Positions 45,009 through 52,833 are shown, numbered from the stretch's first letter. The stretch is DNA of 64,000 nt from Thermococcus sp. MAR1 (GCF_012027305.1 NZ_SNUF01000001.1:248001-312000), one strand, 5' to 3'. Numbers and translations: made by a program. The notes: generated by a model from the sequence alone, not told the origin.

Positions 45009-46175
45009 ATGGAATCCAGACGTCTCGCCGGAATACTCCTGCTCATACTGTCAGCCTTCACAGGCACGATAGCCTTCCGCCTTGCCACTCCGGCCATAGC
45101 GTTCTACACCCGTGATATACTACAGGCCTCTATGCTTTCCGTTTCAATCGTCTCGATGTCGTTTGTGCTCGCGAGGGCATTTTCCTCAGTCTTTGGCGGG
45201 CTGATGCTCGAAAGGGGTAAGAGGCTCGTCTATATCGGTGCGGTAGCTATGATGGGAAACGCTCTAGCTGTCCAGCTCTATCCCCTGACCTCAACCTGGT
45301 TCCAGGTTGCGGGAATAAAGCTCCTCAACGGCTTTCTAAACGGTCTGAGCTGGCCGATGGCGCAGTTCGTCATAGCCGTAGCGACCCCGAAGGAGATAAG
45401 GGCGAGGGTTACCGCGGTCTACTTCTTCTTCGGCAGCATCGCTTCCCTCCTTGGAAACTACGTCTACGCCTACACGATAGACCTCGGACTTGCCAAGCAG
45501 ATGTGGATTTCTTCCGCGTTCTTTGTCCTGACGGGTCTGATAATGGTGGCCAGTTACCTTCTCCTCTACGAGAGAATAACGCCCAAGAGGAAGAAAACCC
45601 CCGACGGTGAAAAGCCGAGCCTCGAACCCAAGAGGGTTCTAATCATCGCCTCGCTGATGGCGGTGATAGTGGCTTTCACTTCCGGTGAGATAACCTACGT
45701 CTACGTTTCTGAGGCCCTTGGTATGGAGAAGGCAAGAACCGCCACGCTCATCGGCTGGGCGGGTTTCCTCGCCGCGATGCTCAGCTACTTCGCTTCTTGG
45801 CTTGCCGACGTGAGGAGCGAGAGGCGGATGGTTCTGCTCACGTCTCTAATGGCTGCGCTCTCACCGCTCCTTGCCGCTGTAAAGACCGCCCCGACGGTTT
45901 TCCTGGGGATATTTCTGGCGCTCTTCGCTTTCCAGAGCTTTCGGCCGATTTCCAGAAAGGTTCTTGCTTCATATCACCGCTCCTCCCTTGCCATCGGGGG
46001 CGTTAATGGCGTTCAGAACCTCTCGACTTTCCTGGGAGGAATGCTGTTCGGTTTTGCGTACTCGCTGGGCGAGCTTCACGGCATCTTGACGCTCAACCTC
46101 GCACTGCTGGCATTCACACCCGTTTCAGTGGTTCTGCTTTGGCAGAGCGTTAAGCTTAAAGGCGGAGGGGAGTGA
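45009..46175 (+). CDS. Major facilitator superfamily transporter
   Basis: 388 residues, about 12 membrane helices in two six-helix halves with a central charged loop (ERITPKRKKTPDGEKPSLEPKR). The MFS-type loop between helices 2 and 3 reads GGLMLERGKRLVY. Probably a drug or small-solute exporter; substrate not predictable. The start ATG follows GGTGGTCGT. Confidence 0.88.
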   Translation: MESRRLAGILLLILSAFTGTIAFRLATPAIAFYTRDILQASMLSVSIVSMSFVLARAFSSVFGGLMLERGKRLVYIGAVAMMGNALAVQLYPLTSTWFQVAGIKLLNGFLNGLSWPMAQFVIAVATPKEIRARVTAVYFFFGSIASLLGNYVYAYTIDLGLAKQMWISSAFFVLTGLIMVASYLLLYERITPKRKKTPDGEKPSLEPKRVLIIASLMAVIVAFTSGEITYVYVSEALGMEKARTATLIGWAGFLAAMLSYFASWLADVRSERRMVLLTSLMAALSPLLAAVKTAPTVFLGIFLALFAFQSFRPISRKVLASYHRSSLAIGGVNGVQNLSTFLGGMLFGFAYSLGELHGILTLNLALLAFTPVSVVLLWQSVKLKGGGE

Positions 46176-46200
46176 GTGCCCTTTGGTGGAAACTCCAAAA

Positions 46201-46212
46201 CTTTTATAAAAG
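46201..46212 (+). promoter_or_regulatory. TATA box upstream of the rpl10e leader
   Basis: CTTTTATAAAAG, a symmetric TATA with CCAAAA upstream as BRE. The predicted start is near 46231, inside a 7-bp inverted repeat (AGCTAAG at 46221-46227, CTTAGCT at 46234-46240). Confidence 0.6.
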
Positions 46213-46231
46213 CGACGGCAAGCTAAGTTTA

Positions 46232-46380
46232 GGCTTAGCTCTCATTGGGATTACTGCGGGTGCTGATAACCCCTTGAAGGGGTAACGGGCCGAAGACCCG
46301 GCCTTCGGGCTGATGTCCGAAACCGGCGACGGGAGTAGGAAAAGCCCGTAAACCGATTCACTCGGAGGTCAGGCTCATTT
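46232..46380 (+). ncRNA. Structured leader or small RNA upstream of rpl10e
   Basis: About 150 GC-rich transcribed bases with no open frame before the L10e ATG. Helices seen: CCCCT/AGGGG (46270-46282), CGGGC (46286-46290) pairing with GCCCG (46344-46348), an inner CCGG...CCGG and TCGG...CCGA hairpin whose loop contains CTGATGT, and CCGA/TCGG (46353-46365). The CTGAT plus CGA arrangement resembles a K-loop as in archaeal H/ACA guide RNAs. It could be a cis-acting L10e leader or a processed or separate RNA; class not settled. Confidence 0.5.
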
Positions 46381-46392
46381 GGAGGTGAGAGT

Positions 46393-46941
46393 ATGGGACT
46401 GAGACCAGCCAAGATTGATAGGGACGTTGACAAGCCCGCTTACACGAGGAGGGAATATATACGCGGTGCGCCCGGTCCGAAGATAACGATCTTCGACATG
46501 GGCAACCTTTCGGCTGAATTCCAGTACGAGGTCAGCCTTCACGCGGAGCAGGCCATGCAGATAAGGCAGAACGCCCTTGAGGCCATCCGTATCCAGGTGA
46601 ACAGGTACCTCCAGAAGAACGTCGGAAGGAGCAACTACCACTTCAAGATAAGGGTTTACCCGTTCCAGGTTCTCAGGGAAAACCCGATGGCAACCGGAAG
46701 GAAGGCCGACCGTTACGGAAACGGTATGAGGAGGCCCTTCGGAAAGCCGATCGGCTTAGCCGCTCGCGTCAGGAAGGATCAGAAGATACTCACCGTCTGG
46801 GTGAACGAGAACCACCTCAAGTTCGCCCTTGGAGCGATGCACAGGGCCAAGATGAAGCTGCCCTACAGCGCCTACTACAGGATCTACGACAAGGAAGGCA
46901 ACGACATCACCAGCAAGGTTCTCTCGACCATGAAGCGCTAA
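46393..46941 (+). CDS. rpl10e: Large ribosomal subunit protein L10e (uL16)
   Basis: 182 residues, full length. Ribosomal protein near the peptidyl-transferase centre and 5S RNA. Typical sequences: [19 protein letters not shown], then [17 protein letters not shown] and [15 protein letters not shown]. Preceded by GGAGGTGAGAGT and the structured leader. It stands alone, outside the main ribosomal operons, so it has its own regulation. Confidence 0.96.
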   Translation: MGLRPAKIDRDVDKPAYTRREYIRGAPGPKITIFDMGNLSAEFQYEVSLHAEQAMQIRQNALEAIRIQVNRYLQKNVGRSNYHFKIRVYPFQVLRENPMATGRKADRYGNGMRRPFGKPIGLAARVRKDQKILTVWVNENHLKFALGAMHRAKMKLPYSAYYRIYDKEGNDITSKVLSTMKR

Positions 46942-47073
46942 AGCGCAACGCTGAAGCGCAGCGCTTGTCCTCTTCTACATTTTCGTAATGTGTTTTGTGC
47001 CCCTGACCGATGGTTTTTGTCATATATTCATAATGATTATTAACGATGCCACCCAACTTAGACTGGTGGGACG

Positions 47074-48216
47074 ATGGTAAGCTCAGGCTTTAGGGCAACC
47101 CTTCTCAAGCTCGGTCTGCCAGAGGACAGGCTGGCGGTTCTTGAGGGCAAGGGTGGAGTTGTGGAGGGGGAATTCGAAGGCATAAGATACGTCCGCTTCC
47201 GGGATTCTGCCAAGGGCTTTCGACGCGGGACGGTCGTCTTTGAGAACGGCGATGTTGTTCTGGGCTTCCCCCACATAAAGCGCATTGTCCAGCTGGAGAA
47301 GGGGGTAAAAAGGGTCTTCAAAAACAGATCCTTCTACGTCGAGGAGAAGGTGGACGGCTACAACGTCCGTGTCGTGAAGGTGAGGGACAGAGTTCTCGCT
47401 CTAACGAGGGGCGGCTTTATCTGTCCTTTCACGACCGAGAGGATTCTCGACTTCGTCAACGATGAGTTCTTCAAAGATTACCCCAACCTTGTCCTGGCCG
47501 GTGAGATGGCCGGGCCCGAAAGCCCGTACATCGTCGAGGGGCCGCCCTACGTGAAGGAGGACATAGAGTTCTTCCTCTTTGACATCCAGGAGAAGGGAAC
47601 CGGGCGAAGCCTTCCGGTGGAGGAAAGATATAAACTTGCCGAGGAGTACGGGATCGAACAGGTGGAGAGATTCGGTCTCTTCAACCGCTCTCGTATAGAT
47701 GAACTTTATGACCTCATCGAACGGCTCAGTAGGGAGAAGCGCGAGGGAGTAGTGATGAAAACGCCCGACATGAAGAGAATCGCGAAATACGTTACTCCCT
47801 ACGCCAACATCAACGACATTAAGATAGGCTCGCACATATTCTTTGACCTGCCCCATGGCTACTTCATGGGGAGGATTAAACGCCTCGCTTTCTACCTAGC
47901 CGAAAAGCACGTTAAGGGGGAAGAGTTCGATGAGTACGCGAAGGCCCTCGGAAAGGCCCTCCTCCGGCCTTTCGTCGAGAGCATCCACGAGGTCGCCAAC
48001 GGCGGCGAGGTCGAGGAGGTCTTTACGGTGAGGGTGAAGAGCATAAGCACCGCCCATAAAATGGTGACTCACTTCGAGAGGCTCGGTGTGAAGATCCACA
48101 TCGAGGACATAGAGGATCTGGGCAACGGCTACTGGAGGATAACATTCAAGAGGGTCTATCCCGATGCAACGCGCGAGATGAGGGAGCTGTGGAACGGGCT
48201 GGCGTTTGTGGATTGA
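47074..48216 (+). CDS. ATP-dependent RNA ligase, archaeal Rnl3 (Pab1020-like) family
   Basis: 380 residues. Seals RNA 5'-phosphate and 3'-OH ends; the Pyrococcus homologue circularises RNA. Nucleotidyltransferase motif I is VEEKVDGYNVRV with adenylated Lys92; motif III is EFFLFDIQE and motif IV EGVVMKTPD, with a later basic motif V region. The C-terminal helical dimerisation domain is present. The start ATG follows GGTGGGACG. Not in an operon. Confidence 0.9.
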   Translation: MVSSGFRATLLKLGLPEDRLAVLEGKGGVVEGEFEGIRYVRFRDSAKGFRRGTVVFENGDVVLGFPHIKRIVQLEKGVKRVFKNRSFYVEEKVDGYNVRVVKVRDRVLALTRGGFICPFTTERILDFVNDEFFKDYPNLVLAGEMAGPESPYIVEGPPYVKEDIEFFLFDIQEKGTGRSLPVEERYKLAEEYGIEQVERFGLFNRSRIDELYDLIERLSREKREGVVMKTPDMKRIAKYVTPYANINDIKIGSHIFFDLPHGYFMGRIKRLAFYLAEKHVKGEEFDEYAKALGKALLRPFVESIHEVANGGEVEEVFTVRVKSISTAHKMVTHFERLGVKIHIEDIEDLGNGYWRITFKRVYPDATREMRELWNGLAFVD

Positions 48217-48249
48217 AGCCGAAAGGCTTAAATTATTATCCTGTCAAAG

Positions 48250-48269
48250 ATTATCTTGGTGAAGATAAT
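48250..48269. repeat. 8-bp inverted repeat over the start codon of ATPase gene 2
   Basis: ATTATCTT (48250-48257), GGTG spacer, AAGATAAT (48262-48269). The ribosome binding site is the loop and the right arm enters the ATG. Confidence 0.6.
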
Positions 48270-49638
48270 GTTTGTCAATCGAAAAGATGAGCTGGCTCTC
48301 ATTGAGTCTTTCTACTCTTCTGGCAAAAAGGAGATCCTGATTCTCTACGGGCGCAGGCGAGTTGGAAAGACCGAACTCCTAAAGAGGTTTATTCGGGGGA
48401 AGAATGCCCTCTATTTTTTAGCCGACAGGGACGGACTGGAGTCAAATGCTAAAAGATTTTACTTTGAAGCGGTGGAGGTTCTTGGACTTCCTAAGCTGGA
48501 GGTGAGGGACTTTAGAGAGGCTTTCGAGTTGATAAAGCTCAGGGCACCCGAGAGGTTTGTCGTTGTCATAGATGAGTTCTCCTACCTTCTCCTCGCGGAC
48601 AAGAATACTCCTGCGGTTTTCCAGCACGTGATAGATGAAATCCTTGACGACCGATTTTTCCTAATTTTGAGCGGCTCGATAATCGGCCTTATGGAAGGGT
48701 TGATGAACTATACCAACCCCCTCTATGGCAGAAGAACGGCACAGCTTAAGCTTAAGCCCTTGAACTTCTTCCATGTTCGAGAATACTTCGAAAACGCGCC
48801 CATCGAAACCGTCGTGAGGATATACTCGGTAACTGGCGGCGTGCCCATGTACTTCCGGCTCTTTGAGGGAAAGAACTTCGAGGAGGAACTCCTCAGGGTG
48901 GCGTTCTCGCCTACGTCCATACTCTACGAGGAGCCAGAGTTCATCCTGAGGGAGGAACTTGGTGACGTGCACAGGTATTATCTAATTCTTGAGGCGATGG
49001 CCCTTGGAAAGCACAGGGTGAGTGAGATTGCGAACTTCGCGGGAATCGAGGCAAAGGACATGCCAAAGTACCTGAGGACTTTAATCTCTCTCGAACTCGT
49101 GAGGCGCGAGGTTCCCGTTATAGAGTCTGAGAGGAGCAGAAAAGCCCGCTACTATCTCAACGACAACTTCTTCGCATTCTGGTTCCGCTTCGTAAAGCCA
49201 AACCGGGGAAGGATAGAGATCGGGACGTTCGAGATGGACTGGAATGCCTTCAACGCCTACGTGGGAAAGGCATTTGAAGATATGGCGAGGCAGTTCCTCA
49301 TTGAGCTGAACAAAGCCGGAAAGCTTCCCTTTAGGTTTACGAAAATCGGCCGCTGGTGGCACAAGAGGGAGGAGATCGACATCGTTGCCCTCGACGAGGG
49401 GGAGAAGAAAGCCCTCTTTGTGGAAGTCAAGTGGAAAGACCTTAGCTTGAGGGAGGCGAGGGGAGTTTTGAATGACTTGGAGAGGAAAAGTGGGCTCGTT
49501 GGGCTGGAAGGGTGGGGGAAGTTTTACGGAATAGTGGCGAAGGGCATTAAAGGGAAGGAAGAACTCAGGGTGGAGGGCTACCTCGCTTGGGATTTGGAGG
49601 ATTTCGAAAGGCTTATCTCTTCTGAAAGCGGAGTTTGA
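48268..49638 (+). CDS. Archaeal AAA-type ATPase with C-terminal DUF234 (nuclease-like) domain, copy 2
   Basis: 456 residues. Walker A YGRRRVGKTELLKRF, Walker B FVVVIDEFSYL, sensor LILSGSIIGLM, winged-helix region (VSEIANFAGIEAKDMPKYLRTLISLEL) and a DUF234 domain WWHKREEIDIVAL...ALFVEVKWKD. The N-terminal two thirds differ from copy 1 at 39498, but the C-terminal domain is very similar. ATG 48268 follows GGTGAAGATA. ATP-driven remodelling coupled to a nuclease-like domain is a plausible but untested role. Confidence 0.88.
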   Translation: MFVNRKDELALIESFYSSGKKEILILYGRRRVGKTELLKRFIRGKNALYFLADRDGLESNAKRFYFEAVEVLGLPKLEVRDFREAFELIKLRAPERFVVVIDEFSYLLLADKNTPAVFQHVIDEILDDRFFLILSGSIIGLMEGLMNYTNPLYGRRTAQLKLKPLNFFHVREYFENAPIETVVRIYSVTGGVPMYFRLFEGKNFEEELLRVAFSPTSILYEEPEFILREELGDVHRYYLILEAMALGKHRVSEIANFAGIEAKDMPKYLRTLISLELVRREVPVIESERSRKARYYLNDNFFAFWFRFVKPNRGRIEIGTFEMDWNAFNAYVGKAFEDMARQFLIELNKAGKLPFRFTKIGRWWHKREEIDIVALDEGEKKALFVEVKWKDLSLREARGVLNDLERKSGLVGLEGWGKFYGIVAKGIKGKEELRVEGYLAWDLEDFERLISSESGV

Positions 49639-49667
49639 GGGGTGATGCCTTTGTCGCTTTTGCCTTT
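49600..49667 (+). repeat. 68-bp near-identical segment, copy 2
   Basis: Matches 40836-40903 with one difference. It spans the end of ATPase 2 and the first codons (MPLSLLPL) of a decayed frame that stops at 49687. Confidence 0.75.
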
Positions 49668-49688
49668 ATCGGGAAGGGGCAAATAAAC

Positions 49689-49949
49689 GTGGCGAGAGTT
49701 CCCAAACCCTCCGGAGAACTTTCCGGGGCAAAGCTCGAAGTCCTCTCCATTCTTCACGGCCTCGAATTTGCGGGCTTTTCTGATGAAGCCAAGCAGAAGG
49801 CCATCGAGAGACTCTCCGCAAGGATAGGGGAAGTTTCCGCTGAGAAGCTAACGCCCGAGAACCTTCAAAAGCTTGGCCTCTACGCCTTTGCAATCGAGAT
49901 AATCAAAAGGAACGAGTTTGGGAGAGCCAAGGAAATCGAGGGGTTTTAA
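49689..49949 (+). CDS. Small partner protein after ATPase 2, N-terminally truncated
   Basis: 86 residues from GTG 49689 (ARVPKPSGELSGAKLEVLSILHGLEFAGFSDEAKQKAIERL...), helical. Upstream, an ATG at 49646 gives MPLSLLPLSGRGK and then a stop, the same beginning as the longer remnant after ATPase 1. An internal deletion has therefore fused start and body out of frame. The remaining ORF may still be expressed from the GTG (GGGAAGGGGCAAATAAAC before it). Function unknown. Confidence 0.5.
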   Translation: MARVPKPSGELSGAKLEVLSILHGLEFAGFSDEAKQKAIERLSARIGEVSAEKLTPENLQKLGLYAFAIEIIKRNEFGRAKEIEGF

Positions 49950-50119
49950 CGTCTTTTCCTTGCTTCCTTCATTCTGATGTACTCCTCCTTGGTGAGCGGA
50001 AATCCTTTAGCGGACTGGAGGAACGAGTTTATCAGCTTCACCTGTTGCCTGAATACCTCGTCGGGGTTCTCCTTCAACCTTTTCACGTACAGCCTTATGA
50101 AGGCCAGCCTCTCCTCCAT
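49946..50119 (-). CDS. Small basic protein downstream of a nucleotidyltransferase
   Basis: 57 residues (MEERLAFIRLYVKRLKENPDEVFRQQ...EYIRMKEARKRR), helical and basic. The start is ATG 50119, 7 bases after the stop of the nucleotidyltransferase gene and without a strong ribosome binding site. Gene order suggests a partner protein; an antitoxin or toxin role is only a hypothesis. Confidence 0.6.
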   Translation of the reverse strand: MEERLAFIRLYVKRLKENPDEVFRQQVKLINSFLQSAKGFPLTKEEYIRMKEARKRR

Positions 50120-50126
50120 ATCGCGC

Positions 50127-50705
50127 TTAGAACGGTACTTCGACGTTGAGCCTCTCCGCGTAGTCATTTAGCGCCCTCCTGTCTATCCTTTCCTTGAAAA
50201 GCTCATAGAGGAAGAACGCGTCTTCGAAGTCCTTATCACTTCCGAGGTAGAGCTTGTACGCTATCTGCAGTTCTATCGGTGAGATGTAAATCCTCCTGCC
50301 GCTGAGCTCCGCGGGAATTCTCATCTCAAGGGCCTCCCGGTGGAAGTAGTCCTTTGGAAACTTTATCTCCGCGTTTGGGATTATCTCCCCCTGCCTTGCC
50401 ATCCTTATTCCCATTCTCTGGAGGAGCATTTCATAGAGGCCCCCGCAGTCCTCTGGGTTGAGGAACTCGAAGCCCCTTAACTTTGCCTCATCGCACATCT
50501 TCAGGAACCTCTGCTCCGAAACCCTCTCCATTACAAAGTCCACGTCCTCAGTTCCACGGGAGCGACCGAAGAGAATCGTGACGTAGCCGCTGACTATTAC
50601 ATAGGGAGCGTATTTTTCTATGAGCTCGACCACGTCCAATACGAACTTATCCAGCTCGCTCAGCTGGCGGTTGATTATGATGGGATTTCCAATCCTAATT
50701 CCCAT
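50127..50705 (-). CDS. Nucleotidyltransferase-fold protein
   Basis: 192 residues. Nucleotidyltransferase-like core with VSGYVTILFGRSRGTEDVDFVMERVS (about 39-64), where GRSRGTEDVD holds the metal-binding Asp-x-Asp, followed by PISPIELQIAYKLYLGSDKDFEDAFFL. This resembles MNT/AbiEii-like and DUF1814-like proteins. ATG 50705 follows GGGGATAGC. A TATA box (50736-50744) and an AACTTG/CAAGTT dyad lie upstream. Substrate unknown. Confidence 0.78.
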   Translation of the reverse strand: MGIRIGNPIIINRQLSELDKFVLDVVELIEKYAPYVIVSGYVTILFGRSRGTEDVDFVMERVSEQRFLKMCDEAKLRGFEFLNPEDCGGLYEMLLQRMGIRMARQGEIIPNAEIKFPKDYFHREALEMRIPAELSGRRIYISPIELQIAYKLYLGSDKDFEDAFFLYELFKERIDRRALNDYAERLNVEVPF

Positions 50706-50735
50706 GCTATCCCCATTGATTTTTTGCCCCTTGGT

Positions 50736-50744
50736 GTATTTATC
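50736..50744 (-). promoter_or_regulatory. TATA box of the nucleotidyltransferase gene
   Basis: The minus strand GATAAATAC lies 31-39 bases upstream of the ATG and 12 bp downstream of a dyad element. Confidence 0.55.
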
Positions 50745-50756
50745 CCTTTCTCGCTC

Positions 50757-50776
50757 AACTTGTACCCCCGCAAGTT
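50757..50776. repeat. AACTTG-N8-CAAGTT dyad at the ATPase 3 stop / nucleotidyltransferase promoter
   Basis: AACTTG (50757-50762), spacer TACCCCCG, CAAGTT (50771-50776). The right arm contains two bases of the ATPase stop codon. The same arms and spacer length occur twice at the ATPase 5' end. Confidence 0.75.
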
Positions 50777-51857
50777 AAAGCTCCCTGAAGACCTTCGCCA
50801 ACACGGGGTCGGGGATGAGGTATCTGCCCCCTTTCTTTTCCACGTAGCCCGCTTTGACGAGGTTCTCAAGCAAAGCTGAAAAGTTCGAGTCGTTTACGGG
50901 GCCAAGCTTCAGGGAAAGGTAGTCTCTAATGTCCTTCCAGCGGGAATAGTTCAACGCTATCGCCTTCAGTATGAAGCGGTATCTTGGGCTGTAGTTGAAG
51001 AGCCTCGACAGCTCGTTTCCAGCTATGGCCTTTGCTTCCCTCAGAACTTCCTCCATGGCTTCATTATGTCCGAGCTTTCTCGTTATCCTTATGTATCCGT
51101 AGAGGGAGAGCCAGCCTGGAATGCCATCGAGCTCTTCAACGGCCCCTTCGATTTCCCTTTCCGTAACTTTAAACTTGGTCTCTTCGAAGCCCATTCTCAG
51201 AAATTCTCTGCTCAGGTCAGGATTAAAACGCTCAAGGGCTATGTCGTGGTGGTATCTGCCGAAGAGAGGCGCTTCAGGGTCGTTAAACTTCAAGAAGTCA
51301 AAGAGAAGACCCACCTCTGAGCCGGTGAGAATGAATGTCAGATTTTCGAGGTTGTCGATGGCATAAGCCAAAATCCCATCGTACCTTGTGGCCCCCCCAA
51401 AGCGCAGGTACTGGGCCTCGTCAAAGGCTATAACGACCCTTCCGGCTTTCTCGCCGTATTCGTTGAGCGCTTCCAAGAGCTCGGTTATCGAGAAGTCCTT
51501 CGAGGTTATCTCCAACCTGAGCCCGGAAACGCTTACCCCTTTGACCCTCTCAAGGAAGAGCTTCGCCTCCTCAACCAGCTTTTTCCTTCCGCTCATTCCT
51601 GAAAGGAGCATCTTCCCGATTACGTACCTGTTGACGGATGAGAGCTCGGAGTAGGTCTTTCTCACGTCGACTTTTATCGAGGGATAGGTGAGCTCGTTGA
51701 GTGCAACGTTGAGTAGTGAGCTCTTTCCAAGCCTCCTGAGGCCGAGAAGGAGGATTAGCCTTTCTCCTCTTTCCACTGCCTCCTTAAGCTCCCTGAGTTC
51801 CTTATCCCTGTCGAAGAGTTCTTCCCTCTTCGTCTTTGGGTAGGGTGAAAACAGCAT
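50775..51857 (-). CDS. Archaeal AAA-type ATPase without nuclease domain (ATPase 3)
   Basis: 360 residues. Walker A LLGLRRLGKSSLLNVA (about 36-51), Walker B VVIAFDEAQYLRF, sensor FILTGSEVGLLF, and a C-terminal winged-helix domain (DYLSLKLGPVNDSNFSALLENLVKAGYVEKKGGRYLI). No DUF234 domain, unlike the two ATPases at 39.5 and 48.3 kb. I start at ATG 51857, directly after a dyad whose GGGGGTG spacer is the ribosome binding site. It is followed by the nucleotidyltransferase gene. Confidence 0.87.
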   Translation of the reverse strand: MLFSPYPKTKREELFDRDKELRELKEAVERGERLILLLGLRRLGKSSLLNVALNELTYPSIKVDVRKTYSELSSVNRYVIGKMLLSGMSGRKKLVEEAKLFLERVKGVSVSGLRLEITSKDFSITELLEALNEYGEKAGRVVIAFDEAQYLRFGGATRYDGILAYAIDNLENLTFILTGSEVGLLFDFLKFNDPEAPLFGRYHHDIALERFNPDLSREFLRMGFEETKFKVTEREIEGAVEELDGIPGWLSLYGYIRITRKLGHNEAMEEVLREAKAIAGNELSRLFNYSPRYRFILKAIALNYSRWKDIRDYLSLKLGPVNDSNFSALLENLVKAGYVEKKGGRYLIPDPVLAKVFREL

Positions 51858-51858
51858 T

Positions 51859-51878
51859 AACTTGCACCCCCACAAGTT
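51859..51878. repeat. AACTTG-N8-CAAGTT dyad at the ATPase 3 start
   Basis: AACTTG (51859-51864), CACCCCCA, CAAGTT (51873-51878), ending two bases from the start codon. The complement GGGGGTG is the likely ribosome binding site, so a protein or RNA hairpin here would block translation. Confidence 0.75.
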
Positions 51879-51897
51879 ACTTGCACCCCTGCAAGTT
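51878..51897. repeat. Second dyad of the pair at the ATPase 3 promoter
   Basis: TACTTG (one mismatch), CACCCCTG, CAAGTT (51892-51897), 19 bp from the first dyad and touching the TATA-like CCTTTTAAC (51895-51903, minus strand). Confidence 0.7.
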
Positions 51898-51912
51898 AAA
51901 AGGCTTTCCCCC

Positions 51913-51944
51913 AACCTTTGCTTTCGCAAAGGTTGATCAAAAAG
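51913..51944. repeat. Hairpin repeat with GATCAAAAAG tag
   Basis: AACCTTTG / CAAAGGTT stem (51913-51934) followed by GATCAAAAAG. Similar tagged hairpins recur at 52227 and 52517. Confidence 0.5.
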
Positions 51945-52226
51945 TCTTCGCCGTTAAAAGGGTATGGAAATGTTTGCATGCTATTTTAATGAGGTGTGTT
52001 TTAATGGGTTTGTATCAAATTTCATTGATTTTGGGCGTGTTTTACTCTAACTCAGCGCCCGAAGGGCGCCAAAAATGAAAAACATGAGTAAGAGCTGGCA
52101 AGATTAAGAATAAACCCATGTAAAAATAGGCTCATTTAAAAGGCATGCCAGTTTTGATGAAACTTTTTCCAGAAAAGTTTCTTAACGTGGGGCGAAGCCC
52201 CACTTCGGGGGTTTGAGAGTACAGAG

Positions 52227-52253
52227 CAAGCTTTAAGAAAGCTTGACCAAAAG
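52227..52253. repeat. Hairpin repeat with GACCAAAAG tag
   Basis: Stem CAAGCTTT (52227-52234) and AAAGCTTG (52238-52245), followed by ACCAAAAG. Confidence 0.5.
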
Positions 52254-52516
52254 TTTGTAATTTTTTGAGGTAGTGCCCTTGAAGAGGGATTCATTTCAAA
52301 ATCAGCCATTAGGAAGTTGGATTCCTCGAACAGATTTTTTCACATGGGTTCTACTTCAACCGCGCTCCTTCGGAGCGCTAAAAACGCTTGAACCCTCCTG
52401 GAACGCATCCTTAGAATGAATTCATTCTGCCCAAAAAGAAGTCCTCAAAGAAATCCACTCCAGAACACGCTTTTCAAGAGGAATCACCAACCTTGATCAA
52501 ACGTCACGCAGGCGAA

Positions 52517-52545
52517 CAAGCTTTTAAAAAAGCTTGACCAAAAAG
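52517..52545. repeat. Hairpin repeat with GACCAAAAAG tag
   Basis: Stem CAAGCTTTT (52517-52525) and AAAAGCTTG (52528-52536), followed by ACCAAAAAG. Confidence 0.5.
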
Positions 52546-52833
52546 AGTCCTCTTCTGTTAAACCAAACAGAGAATAAAAGCGTGCACATTTAAAAACTAC
52601 TTGAAAACAAGGTTCAATTCTAATGTCTGGCTGTTACTCGGTTTCACTTTCATTCTGGCGTTCTTCGAACGCCTTGTGGGAGCGAAACGTTGTACCAGTG
52701 GCAATTGGAGAGTGAACCACTTAAAAACGGGCATTTTTGAGAAAGCACACCTTCTTTCCGCCAGCGCTTGCGAAGCAAGGGCTGATTGCAAAAAAATTAT
52801 ACACCACCCAACCCAAAAAAGGGTGGAACGGTT

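Noticed and set aside
46232-46380. tRNA or rRNA fragment before rpl10e
   Set aside because: No cloverleaf, T-loop or anticodon arm could be drawn, and no rRNA-like core sequence is recognised.
50757-51878. Dyads considered as insertion-sequence ends
   Set aside because: No transposase, no target-site duplication, and each copy is itself palindromic and placed at promoters.
51859-51897. Adjacent dyads considered as a minimal CRISPR
   Set aside because: Two touching palindromes with no spacers and no cas genes; a third copy lies over 1 kb away at a promoter.
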